Part shown: positions 8,684 to 16,606 of the stretch, piece by piece
How the letters are laid out: each line of letters begins with the position of its first letter
How positions within the stretch are numbered: the stretch's first letter is position 1
DNA from: Polaribacter sp.
GTDB taxonomy: Bacteria > Bacteroidota > Bacteroidia > Flavobacteriales > Flavobacteriaceae
Assembly (NCBI GenBank): GCA_018663625.1
Contig: JABJPX010000079.1
Location: 1-58,920, forward strand
Length of the DNA stretch: 58,920 bases
Reading direction: 5' to 3'
Notes under the pieces: model-generated
What the model saw: only the letters and a program-made list of their open reading frames with translations
The model's database searches: none
Told to the model about the DNA's origin: nothing
Made by a program: the position numbers and the translations under genes

Positions 8684-9460
8684 TTACAAACTTTTTGTTC
8701 TTCCACCATCAACCGGAACATTAATCCCATTAATGAAACTTGCTTTTTCACTCGCTAAAAAAACAATGGCACTCGCCACCTCTTCAGGTTTTGCGAATCG
8801 CTTTGCAGGTGACGCATTTTTCATCGCGACAGCAACCGCATCAAAAGTCAATCCCAATGTAGCTGCTTTATTATTAATGATTTCTTTCAATCGCTCAGTC
8901 CCAGTAGCACCAGGCAACACATTATTCACCGTGATTCCAAATTCACCTAACTCATTCGCCAATGTTTTAGACCAACTTGCTACCGCACCACGAATCGTAT
9001 TAGATACACCCAACCCTTCTAAAGGTTGTTTTACTGAAGTTGAAATCACATTAATAATTCGACCAAAACATTGTGTTTTCATAAACGGCACTAAACATTG
9101 TACTAAAAGATGATTGCATTTTAAATGTTGGGTAAAAGCGCTTTCGAATTCTTCTATTTTAGCCTTAAATATAGGGCCTCCCGCAGGACCTCCTGTATTA
9201 TTTACCAAGATATGGAATTGCAAATCGGAGTTCGCTAGGACCTCTTTTAATTCCTTTGGCTTTGAAAAATCAGCCACCAAATAACCATGGCATTGATTTT
9301 TGTTTGGCAATTGTGCTACGGTTTTCTTCAACTTCTCTTCGTTTCTTGCAATAAGCGTCACATTTACACCCTCTTCAGCCAACAAAATAGCAGTTGCCAG
9401 TCCAATTCCTTGCGTACTTCCGCAAACCAATGCGTTTTTGTTTTGAATATTTAGATTCAT
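8684..9460 (-). CDS. SDR-family oxidoreductase lacking the YxxxK motif, in the kynurenine cluster
   Basis: 258 aa with a Rossmann fold: the nucleotide motif GSTQGIG near residues 14-20, the NNTGG segment, and a C-terminal INGINVPVDGGR typical of SDRs. A Ser is present in NVISTSVKQ, but where classical SDRs have YxxxK this one reads S-N-T-I-R, so Tyr is Ser and Lys is Arg. That fits the 'BKR-like' SDR subgroup without the classical tetrad. Its place between the aminomuconate semialdehyde dehydrogenase and the 3-hydroxyanthranilate dioxygenase suggests a substrate in this pathway, possibly an aminomuconate-derived compound. The reaction is not known; a 3-oxoacyl-ACP reductase label would be misleading. 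Confidence 0.85.
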   Translation of the reverse strand: MNLNIQNKNALVCGSTQGIGLATAILLAEEGVNVTLIARNEEKLKKTVAQLPNKNQCHGYLVADFSKPKELKEVLANSDLQFHILVNNTGGPAGGPIFKAKIEEFESAFTQHLKCNHLLVQCLVPFMKTQCFGRIINVISTSVKQPLEGLGVSNTIRGAVASWSKTLANELGEFGITVNNVLPGATGTERLKEIINNKAATLGLTFDAVAVAMKNASPAKRFAKPEEVASAIVFLASEKASFINGINVPVDGGRTKSL

Positions 9461-9476
9461 CTTATCGTTTCTGAAT

Positions 9477-9496
9477 GGTCGACCGCAGTCGAGACC
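9477..9496. repeat. Short imperfect palindrome (GTCGAC/GCAGTCGAG-type)
   Basis: GGTCGACCGCAGTCGAGACC lies in the intergenic space upstream of the SDR. It forms a stem-loop and resembles short palindromic intergenic repeats that I recall as abundant in Bacteroidota genomes. Only one copy was seen in this window. Confidence 0.4.
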
Positions 9497-9590
9497 TAAT
9501 TTATATTTTGAAAACTATTTCCACAGTAATCTATTTGAATCTTTTACCAAATTTACCAGCACAAATAGACTTCATTTTCTGATTTATTAT

Positions 9591-11033
9591 TTATTCATAT
9601 TGGATGCAAATATTTTTTGGTTCCGTAAAAAATCGCAATGCTTCAAATCCCCCTTCACGACCTACACCAGAATCTTTCTGCCCGCCAAAAGGAGTTCTTA
9701 AATCTCGTAACATCCATGTATTTACCCAAACAATTCCAGTCTGTAATTCTTTCGAAAACTGAAGTGTTCTATTCAAATTATTGGTCCACAAAGTTGCCGA
9801 TAAGCCATATCTTGAATCATTTGCCAATTGCAATGCCTCAGCATCTGACTTGAAAGACATAATCGTAACTACAGGACCAAATATTTCTTCTTGATTTAAT
9901 TTGCATTTATTGTCAGAAACTTCAATTATCGTTGGTTGTAAATAATACCCATGCTCACTCCCTTTTACAACAACTTTATTTCCTCCAAATAAAATGACGC
10001 CGCCTTCATCCGCTGCAATATCAAGATAGGATTTCACTTTTTCTAAATGTGTTTTCGAAACCAACGCTCCAATATTTATATTTTCTGCTGATGGATTTCC
10101 AACTATTAATTCAGAAACCTTTTGAACAAAGTCTTTTTTAAATTGCGCATATATTTTTTCTTCCACTAAAATTCTACTACCACACAAACAAATTTGACCT
10201 TGGTTTGTAAACGATGAACGCACTGTTGCGGTCATCATCTTTTCGTAATTACAATCTTCAAAAATAATATTTGGGTTTTTTCCTCCCAACTCTAAAGATA
10301 GTTTTTTAAACATTGGTGCTGCAACTCTGGCAATCTGAGCTCCGGTTTCTGTTCCGCCTGTAAACGAAATCGCTTTGATATTGGGATGTGATACAATAGC
10401 TTTCCCAGTAGTATCCCCCAATCCGTGAACAATATTTAAAACTCCTTTTGGAAGTCCAGCTTCATTACAAATTTCTCCTAATAAATAGGCGGTCATGGGA
10501 GTAATTTCACTTGGCTTTGCAACCACACAGTTTCCTGCGGCAATTGCAGGCGCTATCTTCCAAGTGAATAAATACAGGGGTAAATTCCATGGAGAAATGC
10601 ATCCCACAACACCGAGAGGTTGCCGCAATGTAAAGTTTACAGCATGCATTCCAACACTTTCATGTGCTTCCGATGAAAACTGGGTAATTGCATTGGCAAA
10701 AAATTGAAAATTTGCCGCAGCTCTTGGAATATCAATCTCGGTAGCTAAACCAATTGGTTTTCCATTATCTTTTGATTCTGCTGCAGCTAAAAAAAGGATT
10801 TTATCAAGAATTAAGTCAGCTATCTTTGAAAGAATTTTACTTCTTTCAGCAACAGTCGTTTGACTCCAACTTAAAAAAGCGGTAGCTGCTGCTTGGTAGG
10901 CTTTCTCTACATCTTCAACCGATGAGTTCGGAGTTTGTCCATACACTTCTCCAATTGCTGGATTGTAATTATCCAACCAATGGTCTTCAATTGGATTTTC
11001 ATATTCTCCGTTAATGTAGTTTTGTATTTTCAT
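9591..11033 (-). CDS. 2-aminomuconate 6-semialdehyde dehydrogenase (ALDH superfamily)
   Basis: A 480-aa NAD-dependent aldehyde dehydrogenase. It has the cofactor segment PWNLPLYLFTWKIAPAIAAG, the SFTGGTETG helix cap, the general-base Glu in LELGGKNPN and the nucleophilic Cys in FTNQGQICLCGSR. It would oxidise 2-aminomuconate semialdehyde (from ACMSD) to 2-aminomuconate. Sequence alone cannot fully separate it from 2-hydroxymuconate semialdehyde dehydrogenases, but the neighbours (ACMSD, 3-HAO, aminomuconate deaminase) point to the amino substrate. It starts 57 nt after the RidA-type gene. Confidence 0.9.
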   Translation of the reverse strand: MKIQNYINGEYENPIEDHWLDNYNPAIGEVYGQTPNSSVEDVEKAYQAAATAFLSWSQTTVAERSKILSKIADLILDKILFLAAAESKDNGKPIGLATEIDIPRAAANFQFFANAITQFSSEAHESVGMHAVNFTLRQPLGVVGCISPWNLPLYLFTWKIAPAIAAGNCVVAKPSEITPMTAYLLGEICNEAGLPKGVLNIVHGLGDTTGKAIVSHPNIKAISFTGGTETGAQIARVAAPMFKKLSLELGGKNPNIIFEDCNYEKMMTATVRSSFTNQGQICLCGSRILVEEKIYAQFKKDFVQKVSELIVGNPSAENINIGALVSKTHLEKVKSYLDIAADEGGVILFGGNKVVVKGSEHGYYLQPTIIEVSDNKCKLNQEEIFGPVVTIMSFKSDAEALQLANDSRYGLSATLWTNNLNRTLQFSKELQTGIVWVNTWMLRDLRTPFGGQKDSGVGREGGFEALRFFTEPKNICIQYE

Positions 11034-11090
11034 GTTGTGTGTCTTAAAAGCGATCTAATTCTTAGCGCGCAATATAAATCGTTACAATGG

Positions 11091-11495
11091 CTATGTTTTC
11101 TTATATGCTGTTACCTTAATCTCCACCACCAAATCTGGATGTGGCAATTGATGAACTGCAACGGTGGTTCTTGTGGGACCAGTCTCTTTGTCAAAAAACT
11201 CAGCATAGGTTCTGTTGTACCCTGCAAAATCATTCATATTTACTAAAAAAGTCGAAACGTCTACCACATCTTTGATACTTGCGCCAACAGACTGCAGGTT
11301 TTTATCAATGTTTTGCAAAACTGCTCGGGTTTGGGTTGCTATATTGAGATGCTTAGTCCCCATTTCATCAATAATATCGACGCCTGCAATGGTATTGTCT
11401 GCTCTTCTGGAACTCGTTCCCGATACAAAAATAAAATCTCCGACTACTTTTACGTGTGGATATGCGCCTCTTGGTGTTACTTTTTTTTCTGACAT
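11091..11495 (-). CDS. RidA-family protein, probable 2-aminomuconate deaminase
   Basis: A 134-aa YjgF/YER057c/UK114 (RidA) fold protein. It has [29 protein letters not shown] at its N terminus and [19 protein letters not shown] at its C terminus; the Glu of VEIKVTA is in the usual ligand pocket. The SSRR-DNTIAG stretch recalls 2-aminomuconate deaminases of nitrobenzoate and kynurenine pathways rather than generic RidA. It would release ammonia from 2-aminomuconate to give 4-oxalocrotonate. Its ATG lies one base after the stop of the decayed DUF1697 gene, so it was probably translationally coupled to that gene. Confidence 0.85.
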   Translation of the reverse strand: MSEKKVTPRGAYPHVKVVGDFIFVSGTSSRRADNTIAGVDIIDEMGTKHLNIATQTRAVLQNIDKNLQSVGASIKDVVDVSTFLVNMNDFAGYNRTYAEFFDKETGPTRTTVAVHQLPHPDLVVEIKVTAYKKT

Positions 11496-11496
11496 A

Positions 11497-11739
11497 TTAT
11501 ATAGTTCCTAATGATTTTAATATGGTTCTTAAATTTCTTGTCGTTGCTATTACATTAAGTTTTTTTCAATAGCAGTGTTTGTTAATTTTATCCTTGCAAA
11601 TCCAGCCGAGCAATATAAATACACAAGTCTGTACATTTTTAAAATTGGGTTCATTTAATAACCGTCGCAATGCTTTCATCTGAATTTTATTTTTCCCAGA
11701 AACATTGATTCCACGGAATAAAATGATGTATTTTTTCAT
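11497..11739 (-). pseudogene. DUF1697 protein relic with internal deletion and frameshifts
   Basis: The minus strand begins ATG at 11739, directly after the KMO stop, and encodes MKKYIILFRGINVSGKNK then a helix ending NFKNVQT, the N terminus of DUF1697 proteins. Another frame then gives VYLYCSAGFARIKLTNT and a third segment KKLNVIATTRNLRTI, both matching the C terminus of the same family. The central part, roughly 100 residues of a protein usually near 180, is missing, and at least two frameshifts (one at an A7 tract) break what remains. The original frame meets TGA after about 57 codons. It is therefore a decayed gene inside the kynurenine cluster. Confidence 0.75.
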
Positions 11740-13170
11740 TTACATTTCAAAACTATGATCCTGTTCTAAAAGCAGATTCGTTTCTTTAATAACCGTATAT
11801 AGTATAAGCTCTAATGCTTCGTTTGTCATGCTAGGAGTCATTGATATCTCATTGTTTGCAATTAATCGCAGCAATGCCTTGTCTTGCGCTCTTCCTCTTT
11901 TCATGGCTTCATCATACCCAATATTTGCATTAAAGGTTACCAATGAATATTTAGACGCATATTGTTTTGGAAATGTTTTTTCCAACGCCATTTCGATCAT
12001 TCTTTTTTCTTTAAACAGTGGATTAGCAACATGCTTTTTCATTTCATGGAAGTTATCTAACGCTAAGTCTGCAATAGCATCTGTATCGTGTTTTCTTGCT
12101 TTTTCATAGGCTTTAAAAACAACTCCCCAATCCAACTTTCCATTTGAAGGGTGTGCTGTATTTTGTGCTAAAATTTCATCTAAAACAACAACATCCTCAA
12201 AAGACGCATTCATTCCTTGCCCATAAAAAGGAACAATCGCATGCGAAGAATCACCAATTAACAAGGTATTTTGCTGATAACTCCATGGGGAACATTTAAT
12301 GGTACCCAATGGTCCGGTTGGGTTGTTGATAAACTCCTCTTTTATATTAGGAATTAAGGCCAAGGCATCTGGAAATTCTTTCTCAAAAAATGCAGTTATC
12401 TTTTCTTCAGTGATCAGGTTTTCAAAATTGAATTCACCTTCGTTATAACTTAAAAAAAGTGTCACTGTAAAGCTTCCATCCCTATTTGGCAATGCAATAA
12501 GCATAAAATCTCCTCGAGGCCAAATATGCAAATGCCCTTTACTAATTTGGTGATTTCCATTTTCATCTGCAGGAATCTCCAATTCTTTGTACCCATGATT
12601 TAAATAGTTTTGAGAATAACTGAACAAAAAATTACGTTCAGATACATAGCTTTTTCGCAAAGAAGAACCCGCCCCATCAGCGCCAAAAATAACATCGGCA
12701 TCAATCGTAAAATCTTTATCTGTTTCAACATCCACAAAATGAGCAACCGTATTTACAATATCAATATGCGTACACTTTTTATTAAAATAAAGGGTAACAT
12801 TTTCATGTTGCTCTGCTTCCGTTAATAGAATCCCATTTAAATCTCCTCTAGAAATAGAGTTGATGTATTCTCCATCTCTTCCAGAGTAATTCGATGCAAA
12901 TGTATTTCCCGCTGCATCATGCATGAGACGTCCATACATTGGAATACAAATTTCTTTTGCAACTGCTTCTAAACCGCATAATTTCAATGCTTTTAACCCT
13001 CTGTCTGACAAAGCTAAATTGATAGATCTTCCTGCAGAAACAGCAGTTTTTCGTAAATCTGGACGACTTTCATAAACAGCTACCTTGTACCCTCTTTGTG
13101 CAAAACGCAAAGCCAATAAAGAACCACAAAGTCCAGCTCCAACAATTACTATTTTATCTTTCTTTTGCAT
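11740..13170 (-). CDS. kmo: Kynurenine 3-monooxygenase
   Basis: FAD- and NADPH-dependent hydroxylase of 476 aa converting L-kynurenine to 3-hydroxykynurenine. The N-terminal dinucleotide fold has GAGLCG at residues 11-16 and VAVYESR. ISRGDLNGILL and the FAD-contact segment LLIGDSSHAIVPFYGQGMNA are typical of aromatic hydroxylases and of KMO in particular. The C-terminal part is less hydrophobic than the membrane anchor of eukaryotic KMO, so it is probably cytosolic. Its stop codon touches the start of the DUF1697 relic. Kynureninase is the upstream neighbour. Confidence 0.96.
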   Translation of the reverse strand: MQKKDKIVIVGAGLCGSLLALRFAQRGYKVAVYESRPDLRKTAVSAGRSINLALSDRGLKALKLCGLEAVAKEICIPMYGRLMHDAAGNTFASNYSGRDGEYINSISRGDLNGILLTEAEQHENVTLYFNKKCTHIDIVNTVAHFVDVETDKDFTIDADVIFGADGAGSSLRKSYVSERNFLFSYSQNYLNHGYKELEIPADENGNHQISKGHLHIWPRGDFMLIALPNRDGSFTVTLFLSYNEGEFNFENLITEEKITAFFEKEFPDALALIPNIKEEFINNPTGPLGTIKCSPWSYQQNTLLIGDSSHAIVPFYGQGMNASFEDVVVLDEILAQNTAHPSNGKLDWGVVFKAYEKARKHDTDAIADLALDNFHEMKKHVANPLFKEKRMIEMALEKTFPKQYASKYSLVTFNANIGYDEAMKRGRAQDKALLRLIANNEISMTPSMTNEALELILYTVIKETNLLLEQDHSFEM

Positions 13171-13244
13171 CTTTTCTAGTTTTCTCTCTAGCAGCTTTTG
13201 AGTAGTATAAAAAATCAGGTTTCTTAACTCAGGAGGCCTTATTA

Positions 13245-14510
13245 CTATTTTTTTAACAGTTCTTTTAAAATGGAAACCATTCGATACACCTCTTCAAACG
13301 AGGTATATAATGGAACAGGTGCACAACGAATTACATCTGGTTCTCGCCAATCGGTGATAACGTGTTGTGCTGTTAATTTCTTATGTAAATTTTTATCTGC
13401 GTTCTTTACTTGAATTGATATTTGACAACCGCGCTCCTCTGGATTGAATGGAGTAATGATTGTAATATCTTCGGAATCAATTTCAGTGATTAAAAACTCA
13501 AAATAACCTGTAAGTTTTTTGGACTTTTCCCGCAATGCATCCATACCAACCTCATCAAACAAATCTAAGGAAGCTTTAATAGCTGCCATGGAGAGTATGG
13601 GCGGATTTGACAATTGCCATCCTTCTGCACCTTCCATCACATCAAAGGGTTGACGCATGTTAAAACGCGTTGCTTTGTTATGATTCCACCAACCAGCAAA
13701 ACGAGGTAAGTCTTTATTTTTTGCATGCTTTTCATGCACAAACAAACCTGCCAAACTTCCAGGACCTGAATTTAAATATTTGTAGGTACACCAAGCCGCA
13801 AAGTCCACATTTGAATCATGTAAATTGGGTTGAATGTTTCCAGCACCATGCGCTAAATCTACACCTACAATACAGTTCTTTGAATGTCCAATATGAGCAA
13901 TTTTTTTAAGATCTAAAAACTGTCCTGTATAATAATTGACACCCCCTATTAAGAGGAGTGCAATTTCATCTCCCTGTTCTGAAATGATCGTTTCTAAATC
14001 AGCTATATTTAATAGGTCTTCTCCTTCCCGGGGTCTCCATTCAATAAGATCGGCATCGGAGTACCCATGAAATTTTAATTGAGATGCTACGGCATAACGA
14101 TCTGATGGAAACGCATCACTTTCAATAAGTATTTTATATTTTGTTTTTGTAGGCCTGTAAAAAGAAACCATTAATAAATGAAGATTGGTGGTTAAAGTGT
14201 TCATCACCACAACTTCAATGGGTTTCGCACCAACAATTTTCGCCATTTTATCGGTTAATAATTCGTGATAATCCAACCACGGATTCTTTGCTTCAAAATG
14301 ACCTTCAACGCCTAAATTGGCCCAATCTTCTAATTCTTGCTGAATGTACTTTTGTGTAGATTTTGGCTGAAGTCCTAAAGAATTTCCCGTAAAATACAAC
14401 CACTCATTCCCTTTTTTATCTTTTGGAATATGAAATTTATTTCGAAAAGAAGAAAGTACATCGAGTGCATCTTGTTCTTTTGCGAACTCTAAAGTGTTGA
14501 AATAGTGCAT
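13245..14510 (-). CDS. kynU: Kynureninase
   Basis: PLP enzyme cleaving 3-hydroxykynurenine (or kynurenine) to 3-hydroxyanthranilate (or anthranilate) and alanine. The chosen ATG gives 421 aa starting MHYFNTLEFAKEQDAL; the frame can be extended 21 nt to a TTG at 14531, but that lies inside a terminator/promoter hairpin. Family signatures: YFTGNSLGLQPK, VVMNTLTTNLHLLMVSFYRP, VDLAHGAGN, and the PLP lysine in AWCTYKYLNSGPG. The C-terminal HVITDWREPDVIRCAPVPLY is also characteristic. As first gene of the cluster it sits directly behind the -7 box at 14529-14536. Confidence 0.97.
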   Translation of the reverse strand: MHYFNTLEFAKEQDALDVLSSFRNKFHIPKDKKGNEWLYFTGNSLGLQPKSTQKYIQQELEDWANLGVEGHFEAKNPWLDYHELLTDKMAKIVGAKPIEVVVMNTLTTNLHLLMVSFYRPTKTKYKILIESDAFPSDRYAVASQLKFHGYSDADLIEWRPREGEDLLNIADLETIISEQGDEIALLLIGGVNYYTGQFLDLKKIAHIGHSKNCIVGVDLAHGAGNIQPNLHDSNVDFAAWCTYKYLNSGPGSLAGLFVHEKHAKNKDLPRFAGWWNHNKATRFNMRQPFDVMEGAEGWQLSNPPILSMAAIKASLDLFDEVGMDALREKSKKLTGYFEFLITEIDSEDITIITPFNPEERGCQISIQVKNADKNLHKKLTAQHVITDWREPDVIRCAPVPLYTSFEEVYRMVSILKELLKK

Positions 14511-14554
14511 AAAAAAAAAGATTGTCTTCAAATATAAAACAATCCTTTTTTAAA
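14511..14554 (-). terminator. serB-serA terminator-like hairpin containing the kynU -7 box
   Basis: An A/T-rich stem (AAAAAGATTGT paired with ACAATCCTTTTT, one bulged base) followed on the minus strand by T9. The loop contains CAAATATA on the plus strand, i.e. TATATTTG reading towards kynU (14536-14529). It would end the upstream transcript and start the next. Confidence 0.65.
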
Positions 14555-14574
14555 TGAATAAGAAATGACTAAAA

Positions 14575-16467
14575 TTAATAGAGTACTCTAAATTTAATAG
14601 TCCCCTCAACGGCTCTCAATTCATTGAGCACATCTTGGTTGTATTCTTTGTCTAAGTCTGAAATTACGTATCCCACTTTGTCATCTGTGGACAAGTATTG
14701 TCCGGTAATATTCATATCAAACTTGGCTAGAACTTTGTTTATTTCAGCCATGATTCCTGGCACGTTTTTATGGATATGTAAAAAGCGATGTGCTTTTGTT
14801 TGTCTTGGCAGACGTATGTTTGGAAAGTTGACTGCGTCTACCGTATTTCCTGAATTGATGTAGGCCATCATTTTATTCGGCACAAAATCGGCAATATCTT
14901 TTTGAGCCTCTTCTGTACTTCCCCCCACATGGGGTGTTAAAATTACATTGTTTAGTCCCTTTAATTGTGTTATGAACTCACCATTTTTGGCAGGCTCTTC
15001 TGGGTATACATCTACCGCAGCTCCAGAAACCTTACCTGATTCTAAAGCTTCTTTTAAAGCTAAAATATCCACAACAAAACCACGAGACAGGTTGACTAAA
15101 ACTGCACCTTCCTTCATCTGAGAAATTTCTTTCTTTCCAAAGAAGTTTTTATTAGCAGGATTATCATCAATATGGAGAGTTACTACATCTGAAATAGCTA
15201 GCAACTCTGACAAATCACTTACTTTTGTGGCGTTACCAAGCGCTAATTTATCTTCAATGTCGTAGTAAAACACATGCATTCCTAGCGCTTCCGCTAAAAT
15301 TGATAATTGTTTTCCAATGTTCCCATATCCCACAATTCCCAACTTTTTCCCTCGCACTTCTTTAGAACCTTGCGCGGTTTTATTCCATTGCCCATTATGC
15401 AATTCGGTGCTTCTCTGAAAAACACTTCGCATTAACATAATGATTTCTCCAATAGCCAATTCAACAACCGATCGGGTATTGCTATAGGGTGCATTAAAAA
15501 CCACAATTCCATTTTCCTTACAAGCTTCTAAATCGATTTGCTTAGTACCAATACAAAAAGCACCAACAGTCATTAATTTTTCTGCTGCTGCAATTACTTT
15601 TTTGGTCACTTTTGTTTTGGAGCGAATTCCCAAAACATGGACATCTTTAATTTTTTCGATTAGTTCGTCTTCAGACAAACTTCGTGCTACAGTTTCAACT
15701 GAAAAACCATCTTTTGATAATTTCTCAAAAGCATCTGGATGCACATTTTCTAATAAAAGTATTTTAATTCGATTCTTTGGATAAGAAATATTTCTAGGCA
15801 ATTTATTCACGTATAAAAATTCATCTAAATTGGGTGCTATATAATCTGCATTTTCGGTCGTTTTTACTCTGGTAACATTTTCTGTATAAGCAAAAAAGGT
15901 ATCTGCAACACCTGCTTCACGAGTAACATAATCACTGTAACCATCACCAATTACTTGTACTTCTCCGGATAAATTCATGCCTTTTAAACATTCAATCTTT
16001 CCGTTATGTTGCGACAATGGATTCGTTGCATCAAAACCAATAATTTCTCCATCTGCTGCAAATTCAAAGGTGTTTGCAAAAACTCTCTCCGTAGGAATGT
16101 TGTATTCAGCTACTATCGGGTCTATAAACTCTTTAAAGCCACAGGAAATTACATAAATATCATTTGCATAGGCTTCAAAAAAAGCTTTGTTGCTCTCGAT
16201 AGATTTGGAAACTTGTTTTTTTAACGCTTCAATTAAAGGATTTAAATCCGCTTTGTTCGCTTTCAGCAATTGAATTCTTTTTTCTAAAGAAGTTGTAAAA
16301 GAGATTTCACCGTCAATTCCTAAATTGGTAATGTCTATGATTTCTTGGATAACGGAATCCTTTCTGGGATTGTTTGCTAATGTAATTTCAGCTAAAATAT
16401 CCAATGCTTCTACCTTGGTTAAAGTGCTATCAAAATCGAAAATATAATTTCTTTTTACTAAATCCAT
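14575..16467 (-). CDS. serA: Phosphoserine phosphatase-3-phosphoglycerate dehydrogenase fusion with ACT domain
   Basis: A 630-aa bifunctional enzyme for the first and last steps of serine synthesis. Residues 1 to about 230 are a HAD phosphatase of the SerB type: D11 and D13 in DFDSTLT, E20, R64, S108, K157 and D175 in GDGYSD, all at the expected spacing. Residues about 232-550 are a D-3-phosphoglycerate dehydrogenase with the NAD motif GIVGYGNIG and the catalytic Arg/Glu/His in NLSRG, VYPEEP and TPHVGGSTEEA. Residues about 555-630 form an ACT domain (HKNVPGIMAEIN, NITGQYLS), so serine feedback is likely. SerC is not nearby. Upstream, TAACTTTG (16513-16506) is a possible -7 box without a matched TTG. 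Confidence 0.96.
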   Translation of the reverse strand: MDLVKRNYIFDFDSTLTKVEALDILAEITLANNPRKDSVIQEIIDITNLGIDGEISFTTSLEKRIQLLKANKADLNPLIEALKKQVSKSIESNKAFFEAYANDIYVISCGFKEFIDPIVAEYNIPTERVFANTFEFAADGEIIGFDATNPLSQHNGKIECLKGMNLSGEVQVIGDGYSDYVTREAGVADTFFAYTENVTRVKTTENADYIAPNLDEFLYVNKLPRNISYPKNRIKILLLENVHPDAFEKLSKDGFSVETVARSLSEDELIEKIKDVHVLGIRSKTKVTKKVIAAAEKLMTVGAFCIGTKQIDLEACKENGIVVFNAPYSNTRSVVELAIGEIIMLMRSVFQRSTELHNGQWNKTAQGSKEVRGKKLGIVGYGNIGKQLSILAEALGMHVFYYDIEDKLALGNATKVSDLSELLAISDVVTLHIDDNPANKNFFGKKEISQMKEGAVLVNLSRGFVVDILALKEALESGKVSGAAVDVYPEEPAKNGEFITQLKGLNNVILTPHVGGSTEEAQKDIADFVPNKMMAYINSGNTVDAVNFPNIRLPRQTKAHRFLHIHKNVPGIMAEINKVLAKFDMNITGQYLSTDDKVGYVISDLDKEYNQDVLNELRAVEGTIKFRVLY

Positions 16468-16606
16468 CTCTTAAACTTTACTTGTGAATTAAGTGAGTAA
16501 ATTTACAAAGTTAAAAGTCGATATAGAAGTCTTTTTTAAGTTTTGTTATATCTCTTCTATTTGATGACAATAACCTTTAAGTTGATAAAAATAATCAGAA
16601 TAATGT

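Noticed and set aside
14511..14531. Upstream TTG start of kynureninase (adds seven residues rich in Phe)
   Set aside because: It lies in the hairpin with the -7 box; the ATG at 14510 is the natural start.
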